Origin: Cryptosporangium phraense
GTDB lineage: Bacteria; Actinomycetota; Actinomycetes; Mycobacteriales; Cryptosporangiaceae
Length of the DNA: 64,000 nt
NCBI RefSeq assembly: GCF_006912135.1
Contig: NZ_VIRS01000007.1
Span: forward strand, 1 to 64,000
Direction: 5' to 3'
Shown: piece by piece, positions 16,667 through 24,084 of the stretch
Position numbering within the stretch: the stretch's first letter is position 1
Layout: each line of letters starts with the position of its first letter
Program-made: the position numbers and the translations under genes
The notes under the pieces: model-generated
What the model saw: the letters and a program-made list of their open reading frames with translations, nothing else
Told to the model about the DNA's origin: nothing
Databases searched by the model: none

Positions 16667-16698
16667 GCCCCGGGTCACCTGAACCGCTGACCCGGGGC
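16667..16698. terminator. Hairpin terminator after sigma/anti-sigma pair A
   Basis: GCCCCGGGTCA (16667-16677) and TGACCCGGGGC (16688-16698) form a perfect 11-bp stem with a 10-nt loop, 11 bp after the stop at 16655. There is no T-run, as usual for high-GC actinobacterial terminators. Confidence 0.65.
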
Positions 16699-16741
16699 AC
16701 GCCCTTGTGCTTCGCTGGGCTCCCCGCGCGAAGGAGCGCCG

Positions 16742-17812
16742 ATGGAGTCGTTCGTCCAGTTGCGCCGCGGCACCACCCCCCGCCGGATCCACGCCGACCT
16801 CGACGGCCTCAAAGACGACGAACTCGGCCGCGGCGGGTTCACCGGCCGCACCGCGCACCTCTACCGCCGCCACGACCCCACCGCGTTCCGCGCCGAAGGC
16901 CCCCTCGCCGGCACCGACGTCCAGGTCGCCACCCTCACCCCGGGCGACGCCACCGACCCGGCCGGCACCCCGCTGCTGCTGTTCAGCAACCCCGACTGCC
17001 GCCTCTCGCTGTCCCGCCGCACCGCACCGCACCCCTTCTACGTCCGCACGGTCGACGGCGACGAGCTGTACTTCGTCCACCAGGGCGACGGGACGTTCGT
17101 CACCGAGTTCGGGGACCTGGCCTACCGGCCGGGGGACTTCGTGTACCTACCGAAAGCCACCACCTACCGGCAGGTCCCGCGGACCGCCACCACCGCGCTG
17201 GTGATCGAGACCGTCGACGAGCTGCGGCCGCCACCGGCCGGGGCCCTCGGCCGGCACTTCCCGTTCGACTCCGCGCTCGCGGTCATCCCCGAGGCCCGCG
17301 CCATCGACGACGACGGCCGCGACGAATACGAGGTGCGCCTCTACCACTCCGGAGACCACACGAGCCTGTTCTACCGGCACGACCCGTGCGACGCCGAAGG
17401 CTGGCGCGGCGACAACTTCCCGTTCACGTTCCACGTCGACGACTACACCCCGGTACTGTCCGACGCCGTCCACCTGCCGCCCACCGTCCACCTGTTCCTG
17501 CAGGCCACCGGCGTCGACGTGCTGAACTTCCTGCCCCGGCCGGCCGAGACCGTGCCCGGCACCGAACGACTGCCCTGGTACCACCGCAACGCCGACCACG
17601 ACGAGATCGCGTTCTTCCACGGCGGCACGCTCTTCGGCGCCGACCTGCCCGCCGGGCTGCTCACCCACGCCCCGCAGGGCGTCCACCACGGCGCCCCCGA
17701 GGTCGCCCGCGAACACGCCCGCCGGCACTTCGCCGACCACGACCGGGTGAACTGGACGATCATCGCCGTCGACACCCGCCGCCGCCTCACCCCCGGCCCC
17801 GCACTGCGATGA
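16742..17812 (+). CDS. Homogentisate 1,2-dioxygenase-like bicupin
   Basis: 356 residues, shorter than classical HmgA (about 430-445). The first cupin (about 75-150) has FFVHQGDG-like text (ELYFVHQGDGTFVTEFGDL, YRPGDFVYLPKATTYR). The C-terminal cupin carries the likely iron site: WYHRNADHDEIAFFHGG near residue 280 (His and Glu) and HAPQGVHHGAPE near 315 (His). Classical HmgA spaces its HRN His and its Glu six residues apart; here the spacing is seven, so the substrate may differ. ATGAAGGAG-type coupling continues through the next three genes. I infer aromatic or side-chain ring cleavage feeding the acyl-CoA dehydrogenase downstream. Confidence 0.8.
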   Translation: MESFVQLRRGTTPRRIHADLDGLKDDELGRGGFTGRTAHLYRRHDPTAFRAEGPLAGTDVQVATLTPGDATDPAGTPLLLFSNPDCRLSLSRRTAPHPFYVRTVDGDELYFVHQGDGTFVTEFGDLAYRPGDFVYLPKATTYRQVPRTATTALVIETVDELRPPPAGALGRHFPFDSALAVIPEARAIDDDGRDEYEVRLYHSGDHTSLFYRHDPCDAEGWRGDNFPFTFHVDDYTPVLSDAVHLPPTVHLFLQATGVDVLNFLPRPAETVPGTERLPWYHRNADHDEIAFFHGGTLFGADLPAGLLTHAPQGVHHGAPEVAREHARRHFADHDRVNWTIIAVDTRRRLTPGPALR

Positions 17813-18894
17813 GCGCCTACGACCGCGTCCCGTACCTGGTCGTGTTCCCCGACACCTCACCCCACCGCGACACCTACGGCGGGCCCGGCGGCATCGTCGC
17901 GCTCGAGTCCTACCTGCTGCGCCCACCCACCCCGAGCGACACCGTGCTGATCTTCATGCACCCCATCGGCGGCGGCGCCTACCTGCCGATGGTCACCGCG
18001 CTCGCCCGCGCCGGGCACCACGTCATCTACTGCGGCAGCCGCTACCGGGGCGTCGACTCGGCGCTGATCATGGAGAACGTCGTCGAGGACCTCGGCGCGT
18101 GCGTCCGCGACGCCCACGACCGCCTCGGCTACGTCCGGATCGTCCTGGCCGGCTGGTCCGGCGGCGGCGCGCTCTCCCTCTACTACCAGCAGCAGGCCAA
18201 CGCCGGGACAGGCATCCCGGCCGACGCGATGCTGCTGCTCGCCGCGCACGTGTCCCGCCACGGCACGCTCACCGAATGGCTCGACGCCTCGATCCGCGAC
18301 GAGACGAACCCCGACGACCGCGACCCCGCCCTCGACCTTTACGGCGACACCGTCACCCCGCCCTACAGCGACGAGTTCCTCGCCACCTACCGGGCCGCGC
18401 AGATCGCCCGCAACCGGCGCATCACCGCCTGGGTCCACGACCAGCTCCGCACCCACGACGAACGGGCGTTCGTCGTGCACGGCACGATGGCCGACCCCCG
18501 CTGGCTCGACCCGGCCGTCGACCCCAACGACCGCGTCCCCGGCCGCTGCTACCTCGGCGACCCCCGCGTCGTGAACAACGGCCCGGTCGGCCTGGCCCGC
18601 TTCACCACGCTGCGGTCCTGGCTGTCCCAATGGAGCTACGACGAGGCCCGCGGCGACGGCGTCCGCTGCGCCGCCGACGTCGGCGTCCCCACCCTCGTCA
18701 TCGGCAACAGCGCCGACGACGCCTGCACCCCCAGCCACACCCGGCGCCTCTACGACGCCGTCGGACACCCCGACAAGACCCTCCACACCGTTCCCGGCGC
18801 CACCCACTACTACGCCGGCCCCGACCAGAAACCACACCTCGCCGAAGCCGTCGGAACCGTCAACGGCTGGCTCGCCGAACGGGGGCTCTCATGA
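17809..18894 (+). CDS. Alpha/beta-fold hydrolase
   Basis: 361 residues. The nucleophile elbow is VLAGWSGGGALSLYYQQQ (Ser near residue 118). An early HPIGGG oxyanion strand, a late acidic residue in GNSADDACTP, and the catalytic His in GATHYYAG complete the triad. A large lid-like insertion lies between the elbow and the late acidic residue. The ATG overlaps the dioxygenase stop (ATGA), and its own stop overlaps the next ATG, so it is the second gene of a tightly coupled operon. It could hydrolyse the dioxygenase ring-fission product or an ester precursor. Confidence 0.85.
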   Translation: MSAYDRVPYLVVFPDTSPHRDTYGGPGGIVALESYLLRPPTPSDTVLIFMHPIGGGAYLPMVTALARAGHHVIYCGSRYRGVDSALIMENVVEDLGACVRDAHDRLGYVRIVLAGWSGGGALSLYYQQQANAGTGIPADAMLLLAAHVSRHGTLTEWLDASIRDETNPDDRDPALDLYGDTVTPPYSDEFLATYRAAQIARNRRITAWVHDQLRTHDERAFVVHGTMADPRWLDPAVDPNDRVPGRCYLGDPRVVNNGPVGLARFTTLRSWLSQWSYDEARGDGVRCAADVGVPTLVIGNSADDACTPSHTRRLYDAVGHPDKTLHTVPGATHYYAGPDQKPHLAEAVGTVNGWLAERGLS

Positions 18895-20045
18895 ACACCC
18901 GCCGCGCCATGCGCGCGTTCCTCGACGACGAGGTCATCCCGGCCGAACCCGCCCTCAACGCCGGAGACCGCGACACCCTCCGCGCGCTCCAGACCCGCGC
19001 CAAAGCCGCCGGCCTGTGGGCGCTGGGCCACCCGGCCGAACTCGGCGGCGGCGGACTCTCGTTCGGCGACTTCGTCCTCGTCAACGAGATCATCGGCCGG
19101 TCCCGCTGGGGCCAACTCGCCGTCGGCACCGTCTCCATGCAGGACTCGATCATGCTCCACCGCTACGGTACCGACGACCAGAAGAGCCGCTGGCTCGCCC
19201 CGCTCGTCGCCGGCGAGATCCTGCCCAGCGTCGCGATGACCGAACCCGAGGTCGCCGGCTCCGACCCCACCCTCATCCGCGCGACCGCCCGCCTCGACGG
19301 CGACCACTGGGTGATCAACGCCCACAAATGGTTCACCACCGGCGCGTCCGGGGCCGCGTTCACCACCGTGTTCGCCCGCACCGACGACGCCGAGCCCCAC
19401 CGGTCGCTGTCGGCGATCGTCGTCCCGGCCGGCACCCCCGGCTTCGACATCGTCCGGGTCATCCCCACCATGGGCACCACCAGCGGCGACCACTGCGAGA
19501 TCCGCCTCACCGACGTCCGCGTCCCCCTCGACTCACTCCTCGGCGAACGCGGCGGCGGATTCACCGTCGCCCAGGTCCGCCTCGGCCCCGGACGCATCTT
19601 CCACGCCATGCGCTGGCTCGGACAGGCCCAGCGCGCCTTCGACCTCATGCTCGACCGCGCCCGCACCCGCTACGCCCACGGCTCCACGCTCGGCGAGAAA
19701 GGCGAGATCCAGCGGTACATCGCCGAATCCGCCGCCGACATCCAGGCCGCCCGGCTCCTCGTCCTCGACGCCGCCGCCGCCTACGACCGCGACGGCCGCG
19801 CTCGCGACGAGATCGCCCTGGTCAAATTCTGGGTCGCCCGCGTCCTGCACGACGTCGTCGACCGCGCCATCCAGGTCCACGGCGCGCTCGGCGTCACCGG
19901 CGACACCCCCCTCGAAGAGATGTACCGGGAAGCCCGCTACGCCCGCATCTACGACGGCCCCGACGAAGTGCACCGGATGACCGTCGCCCGCCGGCTCCTC
20001 GCCGACCCCCGCCGCGCCCCCTGGCGACGCGACGATGCCGACTAA
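18891..20045 (+). CDS. Acyl-CoA dehydrogenase family protein
   Basis: 384 residues. All three ACAD domains are present: the N-terminal helical part (GLWALGHPAELGGGGLSFGD), the FAD-binding strand SVAMTEPEVAGSDPTLIRAT and the following WFTTGAS, then a C-terminal helical domain ending DAAIQVHGALGVTGDTPLEE-like text and YDGPDEVHRMTVARRLL. The last segment resembles the ACAD10/11 group that works with an APH-like kinase. The next gene is exactly such a kinase and overlaps this stop by 11 bp. It probably oxidises a CoA thioester or a phosphorylated hydroxyacyl-CoA. Confidence 0.9.
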   Translation: MNTRRAMRAFLDDEVIPAEPALNAGDRDTLRALQTRAKAAGLWALGHPAELGGGGLSFGDFVLVNEIIGRSRWGQLAVGTVSMQDSIMLHRYGTDDQKSRWLAPLVAGEILPSVAMTEPEVAGSDPTLIRATARLDGDHWVINAHKWFTTGASGAAFTTVFARTDDAEPHRSLSAIVVPAGTPGFDIVRVIPTMGTTSGDHCEIRLTDVRVPLDSLLGERGGGFTVAQVRLGPGRIFHAMRWLGQAQRAFDLMLDRARTRYAHGSTLGEKGEIQRYIAESAADIQAARLLVLDAAAAYDRDGRARDEIALVKFWVARVLHDVVDRAIQVHGALGVTGDTPLEEMYREARYARIYDGPDEVHRMTVARRLLADPRRAPWRRDDAD

Positions 20046-21390
20046 CTCCGACGACACCGAGCAGCTCCGCGCCGCCCTGCAGGACTTGTTCGCCCGGCAC
20101 TGGGGGCCCGGCACCGTCGTCGGGGAACTCACCGCGCTCACCGGCGGCGCGTCCCGCTCCACCCACCGCTTCCCGGTCACCGCCGACGGCCGCGAACACA
20201 CCCTCATCCTCCGCCGCGACACCCTCGTCCCCGCCCCCGACTCGACGCTGCTGCGCGAAGCCGCCGCCCTGTCCGCCGCCCACGACGCCGGCGTCCCCAC
20301 CCCGGAAGTGCTCGTCGCCGGGGTCGGCCCCGAACGGCACCCGTACCTGATCATGCGGCACGTCCCCGGCGAAGCGATCCCGCGGCGGCTGCTGCGCGAC
20401 CCCGAATACGCCGGGATCCGTCCCCGGCTGGCCCGGGAACTCGGCGCCCTCGCCGCCCGCATCCACGCGGTGCCGGACCCTCCCTCGCTGCTGACCCGCC
20501 CCCACCCCCTCGAACTCCTCCGCGACATCTCCGACACCTACGACGACCCCCGGCCCACCGCCGAACTCGGCTTCACCTGGCTGCACACCCACCGCCCCCC
20601 GGACGCCCCCGACACGCTCGTCCACGGCGACCTACGCACCGGCAACGTCCTCATCGGCCCCGACGGCATCCGGGCCGCCCTCGACTGGGAACTCGCCCAC
20701 GTCGGCGACCCCGTCGAAGACCTCGGCTGGCTCTGCGTCAAAGCCTGGCGCTTCGGCTCCCCCCACCCCGCCGGGGGCTTCGGGTCCCGCCGGGACCTCC
20801 TCGACGGCTACCGCACCGTCGCCGGCTGGACCCCCACCCCCGACCAGCTGCACTGGTGGGAGGTGTACGGGACGCTGCGCTGGGTGCTGCTCTGCCGCCA
20901 ACAGGCCACCGTCCACCTCCGCGGCCTGCGCGACTCCCTCGAACACGCCGTCATCGGCCGCCGCGTCTGCGAAGCCGAGTTCGACCTCCTCCTCGCCCTC
21001 GGCCTCACCCACCCCGACCCCGCCGTCGGACCCGAGGCCGCCCCCGGCCCCGCCGACGTCCCCCGCCTACCGCACGACGCGCCGGACGCCACCCACCTGA
21101 TCACCGCGGTAGCGGACGCGTTCCGCGCCGGCGCCTTCGGCTCGACGTACCTCGGGCGGGTCGCCGCCAACGCCCTGAGCATCGCCGCCCGGGAACTGAC
21201 GCTCGGCCCCGAGCTGGCCTCGGCCCACTCCGCCCGGCTGGCCGCCCTGGGCCTGGCCTCCGACGCCGACCTCGCCGCCCGCATCCGCACCGGCGACACC
21301 ACCCCCGCGATCACCGACGCGGTCGTCGCCACCGTGCGCGACAAACTCCGGGTCGCCAACCCGGCCTACCTCGCCCAGCCGGTCAGCTGA
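20035..21390 (+). CDS. APH-like phosphotransferase with DUF6285-like C-terminal domain
   Basis: 451 residues. The kinase domain (1-about 320) has the Brenner motif TLVHGDLRTGNVLI with catalytic Asp, and the metal-binding Asp in ALDWELAHVGDPVEDLGWLC. The last about 110 residues form a helical domain (ITAVADAFRAGAFGSTYLGR onward) of the DUF6285 type attached to phosphotransferases that neighbour acyl-CoA dehydrogenases. In eukaryotic ACAD10/11 an APH domain phosphorylates 4-hydroxyacyl-CoA before the dehydrogenase acts; the same logic is inferred here. Its 3' end overlaps the convergent gene at 21383 by 8 bp. Confidence 0.85.
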   Translation: MPTNSDDTEQLRAALQDLFARHWGPGTVVGELTALTGGASRSTHRFPVTADGREHTLILRRDTLVPAPDSTLLREAAALSAAHDAGVPTPEVLVAGVGPERHPYLIMRHVPGEAIPRRLLRDPEYAGIRPRLARELGALAARIHAVPDPPSLLTRPHPLELLRDISDTYDDPRPTAELGFTWLHTHRPPDAPDTLVHGDLRTGNVLIGPDGIRAALDWELAHVGDPVEDLGWLCVKAWRFGSPHPAGGFGSRRDLLDGYRTVAGWTPTPDQLHWWEVYGTLRWVLLCRQQATVHLRGLRDSLEHAVIGRRVCEAEFDLLLALGLTHPDPAVGPEAAPGPADVPRLPHDAPDATHLITAVADAFRAGAFGSTYLGRVAANALSIAARELTLGPELASAHSARLAALGLASDADLAARIRTGDTTPAITDAVVATVRDKLRVANPAYLAQPVS

Positions 21391-22105
21391 ACCCGCCCTT
21401 CCCGTCCAGCCGGTAACTCCCCAGCCGGTTCGCGGCCGAGAAGTCCTGGTGCGACCGGTACACCACCACCGCCCCACCCTCGATCCGCAGACCGAAATCA
21501 CCCTCACCCAGCTCCACCGGCCCCGCCGCGACCGTCTCGTACCGCGTCGCCGACACCGCCCCCACCACCAGCAGCTCCGACCGCGCCGACCCGCCCTGCC
21601 GGCACACGATCGCGATCGCCTGCTCCGCGTGCCCGTCCCCGGTCAGGTCCCCGTCGGTGAACGCCGAACCCCCGTACAGCGTGTACTCCACCCCGCCGAC
21701 CGTGACGGTCGGCGACGACACCGCGAACCGCACCGTCGCCGCCGGACACCCACCGGCCCGCTCCGGCACCACGAGCGGCACCCCGTCGTAGAACCGCAGC
21801 TGAGTGACGTCCAGAAGAGGACCCGAGGCCGACGACGACGGCCCGGCGGGGGACAGGCCCGCAGACGGCCGGGAACCGGCCGTGATCCGCGCCGTGTCAC
21901 TCGGCGGCTCCAGCGACAGCAACCACCCGACCCCGGCACCGGCCAGCACCACGACCACCGCGGCCAGCGCGAACCAGCCCCGCCGGGCCCGCCGCCGCCG
22001 CGCCACCGTCCGGCGCGCCGCCTCCGGACCCGGCGGTGGCAACACCGGCGCCGTGGACTTCAGCTGCGCGAACGCGACATCGAGATCAGAACGATCCTCG
22101 GGCAT
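21383..22105 (-). CDS. Membrane-anchored anti-sigma-like protein (copy B)
   Basis: 240 residues from ATG 22105, 2 bp after the sigma stop. The layout matches the copy at 15939: basic cytoplasmic N-terminus (RRTVARRRRARRG), one membrane helix (about 43-65; WFALAAVVVVLAGAGVGWLL), a Ser/Pro linker, then an extracytoplasmic domain with DGDLTGDGHAEQAIAIVC, an FG-GAP/VCBS-like loop. A conserved Cys ends that motif in both copies. I infer anti-sigma activity from position and topology. The 3' end runs 8 bp into the convergent phosphotransferase gene. Confidence 0.75.
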   Translation of the reverse strand: MPEDRSDLDVAFAQLKSTAPVLPPPGPEAARRTVARRRRARRGWFALAAVVVVLAGAGVGWLLSLEPPSDTARITAGSRPSAGLSPAGPSSSASGPLLDVTQLRFYDGVPLVVPERAGGCPAATVRFAVSSPTVTVGGVEYTLYGGSAFTDGDLTGDGHAEQAIAIVCRQGGSARSELLVVGAVSATRYETVAAGPVELGEGDFGLRIEGGAVVVYRSHQDFSAANRLGSYRLDGKGGFS

Positions 22106-22107
22106 GC

Positions 22108-22608
22108 TCACGCCTCCCTCACCCACGTGCTCGACCCGTCCGACAGGGCCTGCCGCAACGCTGCCCGCCCCCGGTGCAGCCACGACTTCACCGTGTTGAC
22201 CGTGACGTCGGCGTCCGCCGCGATCTCGGCCACCGACAGATCCGCCAGGTAATGCAGCACCACCGCGCGCCGCTGATCACCCGGCAACGCCGCCAGCCCC
22301 CGCACCAGATCCACGTGATCGCCCCCGAACTCCACGACCACCGACTCGGCCAGCCTCGCCGAATGCGACCGCGCCACCCGCGCCCGCCGCCACCGGCTCA
22401 CCGCTAGCCGCCACGCCACCCGACGCACCCACGCCGCCGGATCGTCGTACCCCCGCACCACGTCCCACCGCTCCCAGGCCCGGCAGAACGCCTCCTGGGT
22501 CAGGTCCGCCGCATCCGCCGCATCCCCGAAATACGCGTACAGCTGGACGCTGATCGCACGGAAATGCGCCCCGTAGAACGCGTCGTAGCCGGTGGGATCC
22601 ACACGCAC
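22108..22608 (-). CDS. ECF sigma factor, SigE family (copy B)
   Basis: 166 residues from GTG 22608. This start aligns with copy A, where DAFY begins about 9 residues in; an upstream GTG at 22638 is also in frame. Region 2 has DAADLTQEAFCRAWERW, region 4 has GDQRRAVVLHYLADLSVAEI and VNTVKSWLHRGRAALR. It is the second paralogous SigE-type factor around the 16.7-21.4 kb operon, on the opposite strand. It directly follows the isochorismatase-like gene (stop at 22639), so it may be co-transcribed with it. Confidence 0.9.
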   Translation of the reverse strand: MRVDPTGYDAFYGAHFRAISVQLYAYFGDAADAADLTQEAFCRAWERWDVVRGYDDPAAWVRRVAWRLAVSRWRRARVARSHSARLAESVVVEFGGDHVDLVRGLAALPGDQRRAVVLHYLADLSVAEIAADADVTVNTVKSWLHRGRAALRQALSDGSSTWVREA

Positions 22609-22638
22609 TACACGCCGCTGCGACCCACCCGGTTGCAC

Positions 22639-23205
22639 CTAACGCAGAAGCGCCGCGATCTCGTCGACCGTGCCGGTCTCACCGACCATCCGCGCGAACC
22701 ACCCCACCGACAACGCGTGCGTGTCCGGCCGCAGATCCGTCACCGCGTCCGTCGCCACCACCACGTGATACCCCAGGTCGTAGGCGCCCCGGGCACTCGA
22801 CTCCACCCCGATGCTCGTCGCCACCCCCGCGAACACCACCTGCGTCACCCCACGGCGCCGCAACACCAGATCCAGCTCGGTCGCGGTGAACGCGCTCAAC
22901 GTCCGCTTCGCCACCGTCACGTCACCCGTGAGCTCCGGACCCGTGAGCTCCGGCACCAACTCGTCCCAGTCCGCCGGATACTCCTGACCGCCGCTCCCGA
23001 ACTCCGTCCGGCCCGGCGCCGCCCCGGCCAGCATCCGCACCAGCACCACCGGCTTCCCGGCCGCGCGGAACGCGTCCGCCAGCCGCACGGTGTTCGCGAC
23101 GACCTCCGCACCGGACAACGGCGTCAGACCGGCCCGGCCCACCGTGCCCTTCTGCAGATCGATCACGACCAGCGCGACGTTCTCATCCACGACCGAAACA
23201 GGCAT
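22639..23205 (-). CDS. Isochorismatase-like (cysteine hydrolase fold) protein lacking the Cys
   Basis: 188 residues from ATG 23205. Family motifs are clear: Asp in ALVVIDLQKG, Lys in VAKRTLSAF, and VVFAGVATSIGVESSARGAY. The nucleophilic Cys of amidases in this fold (as in TDVCV or TNICV) is replaced by Gly (TSIGV). Gly at this place is known in isochorismatases of the PhzD type and in many uncharacterised homologues, so it is probably not a nicotinamidase-type amidohydrolase. The reaction is unknown. It precedes the sigma copy B gene on the same strand. Confidence 0.85.
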   Translation of the reverse strand: MPVSVVDENVALVVIDLQKGTVGRAGLTPLSGAEVVANTVRLADAFRAAGKPVVLVRMLAGAAPGRTEFGSGGQEYPADWDELVPELTGPELTGDVTVAKRTLSAFTATELDLVLRRRGVTQVVFAGVATSIGVESSARGAYDLGYHVVVATDAVTDLRPDTHALSVGWFARMVGETGTVDEIAALLR

Positions 23206-23276
23206 AGCTTCGGGACCTCTCACAGGCGGGCGATCATGACCAGGAGCGCGGCCGCGCCGAGCAGCCACCCCGAACT

Positions 23277-23294
23277 CTTCAGGCTGAACTGAAG
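23277..23294. promoter_or_regulatory. Inverted repeat CTTCAG-N6-CTGAAG upstream of RHH/PIN pair
   Basis: CTTCAG (23277-23282) and CTGAAG (23289-23294) form an inverted repeat about 40 bp before the antitoxin start, between divergent genes. It is a candidate RHH antitoxin operator. Confidence 0.4.
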
Positions 23295-23321
23295 AAATTC
23301 GAGCCCGGAGTATGACTCATC

Positions 23322-23327
23322 TACGCT
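23322..23327 (+). promoter_or_regulatory. -10-like TACGCT, leaderless start at 23334
   Basis: TACGCT ends 6 nt before the GTG at 23334. No Shine-Dalgarno sequence is visible, so the toxin-antitoxin transcript is probably leaderless. Confidence 0.45.
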
Positions 23328-23333
23328 CCCGGT

Positions 23334-23573
23334 GTGACCAAGCGGATCACCATCAGCGTCCCCGACGACGTCGCCGCCCACCTCGAAGGCGTCGGCGCCC
23401 GCCGCGTCTCCGGCTACATCACCGACGCCATCCGCCACCACGTCCAACGCGAAGCCCAACGCCGCCAACTCGACGAAGTCTTCGCCCGCACCGGCGCCCC
23501 CGACGAACCCGACCGCCAACGCGCCGAACGCTTCCTCGACGACGTCGCCGCCTGGCAACACACACGCGGGTGA
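23334..23573 (+). CDS. RHH antitoxin (VapB/CopG-like)
   Basis: 79 residues from GTG 23334. The N-terminal RHH strand and helices are clear (TKRITISVPDDVAAHLEGVG, then VSGYITDAIRHHVQ). A polar C-terminal helix (QLDEVFARTG, ERFLDDVAAW) would wrap the toxin. The stop overlaps the GTG of the PIN-like gene (GTGA), the usual antitoxin-first toxin-antitoxin layout. Confidence 0.85.
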   Translation: MTKRITISVPDDVAAHLEGVGARRVSGYITDAIRHHVQREAQRRQLDEVFARTGAPDEPDRQRAERFLDDVAAWQHTRG

Positions 23574-24010
23574 CCACCACCCGCGCACCCAGCCAAGTCG
23601 GACTCGTCTTCGACCACCACCCCCTGACCGCCTACGCCACCAGCAAAGACCTCATCGCCCCCTCCCTCGTCGCCTCCATCCTCGAACGCCAGCAGTTCAT
23701 CGCCGTCTCACCGCTCGTCCTCGCCGAGGCCTACTGCTCCTTAGACCCCGAAGAAGCCGACGTCCTCGACCTCCTCACCTCCGGCGCCCTCGCCGCCGCC
23801 ATCGTCGTCGAACCCTTCGACGGCGAAACCGCCCGCCTCCTCGGCCGCGACTCCGCCCCCACCCTCACCGCCGGCGGCGGCCACCGTCCCACCCTCGCCA
23901 CCCTCCACACCGCGCAACTCGCCGTCCGCCACGCCGCCGGCGTCGTCACCGGCGAACCCGCACCCCTCCGCAAACTCCTCGGCCCCGACTGGCCCGTCCT
24001 CGAGGTCTGA
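23570..24010 (+). CDS. PIN-like toxin (VapC-like), divergent active site
   Basis: 146 residues from GTG 23570. The N-terminal strand (QVGLVFDHHPLTAYA) matches the first PIN strand with its metal Asp. The conserved Glu sits in SPLVLAEAYCSL. Where VapC normally has D-x-x-(I/L)-A and TDD, this protein has LHTAQLAVRHAAGVVTGEP: His for the third acidic residue and Glu for the last. The fold assignment is therefore good but RNase activity is uncertain. A one-base stop/start overlap couples it to the RHH antitoxin. Confidence 0.7.
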   Translation: MTTTRAPSQVGLVFDHHPLTAYATSKDLIAPSLVASILERQQFIAVSPLVLAEAYCSLDPEEADVLDLLTSGALAAAIVVEPFDGETARLLGRDSAPTLTAGGGHRPTLATLHTAQLAVRHAAGVVTGEPAPLRKLLGPDWPVLEV

Positions 24011-24072
24011 CAGCAAACACCAGCGGGCTGCCAGCACCACACTCTTCGACCCGGCCCGAACCATCCCTCGCC

Positions 24073-24078
24073 TACCGT
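24073..24078 (+). promoter_or_regulatory. -10-like TACCGT, leaderless start at 24085
   Basis: TACCGT ends 6 nt before the GTG at 24085 without a Shine-Dalgarno sequence. Confidence 0.5.
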
Positions 24079-24084
24079 CGAACC

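Noticed and set aside
23220-23588. Minus-strand frame rich in Val/Gly/Asp opposite the RHH antitoxin
   Set aside because: It is a compositional shadow of the antitoxin gene. The plus-strand RHH motif, its overlap with the PIN-like gene and the -10 element favour the plus strand.
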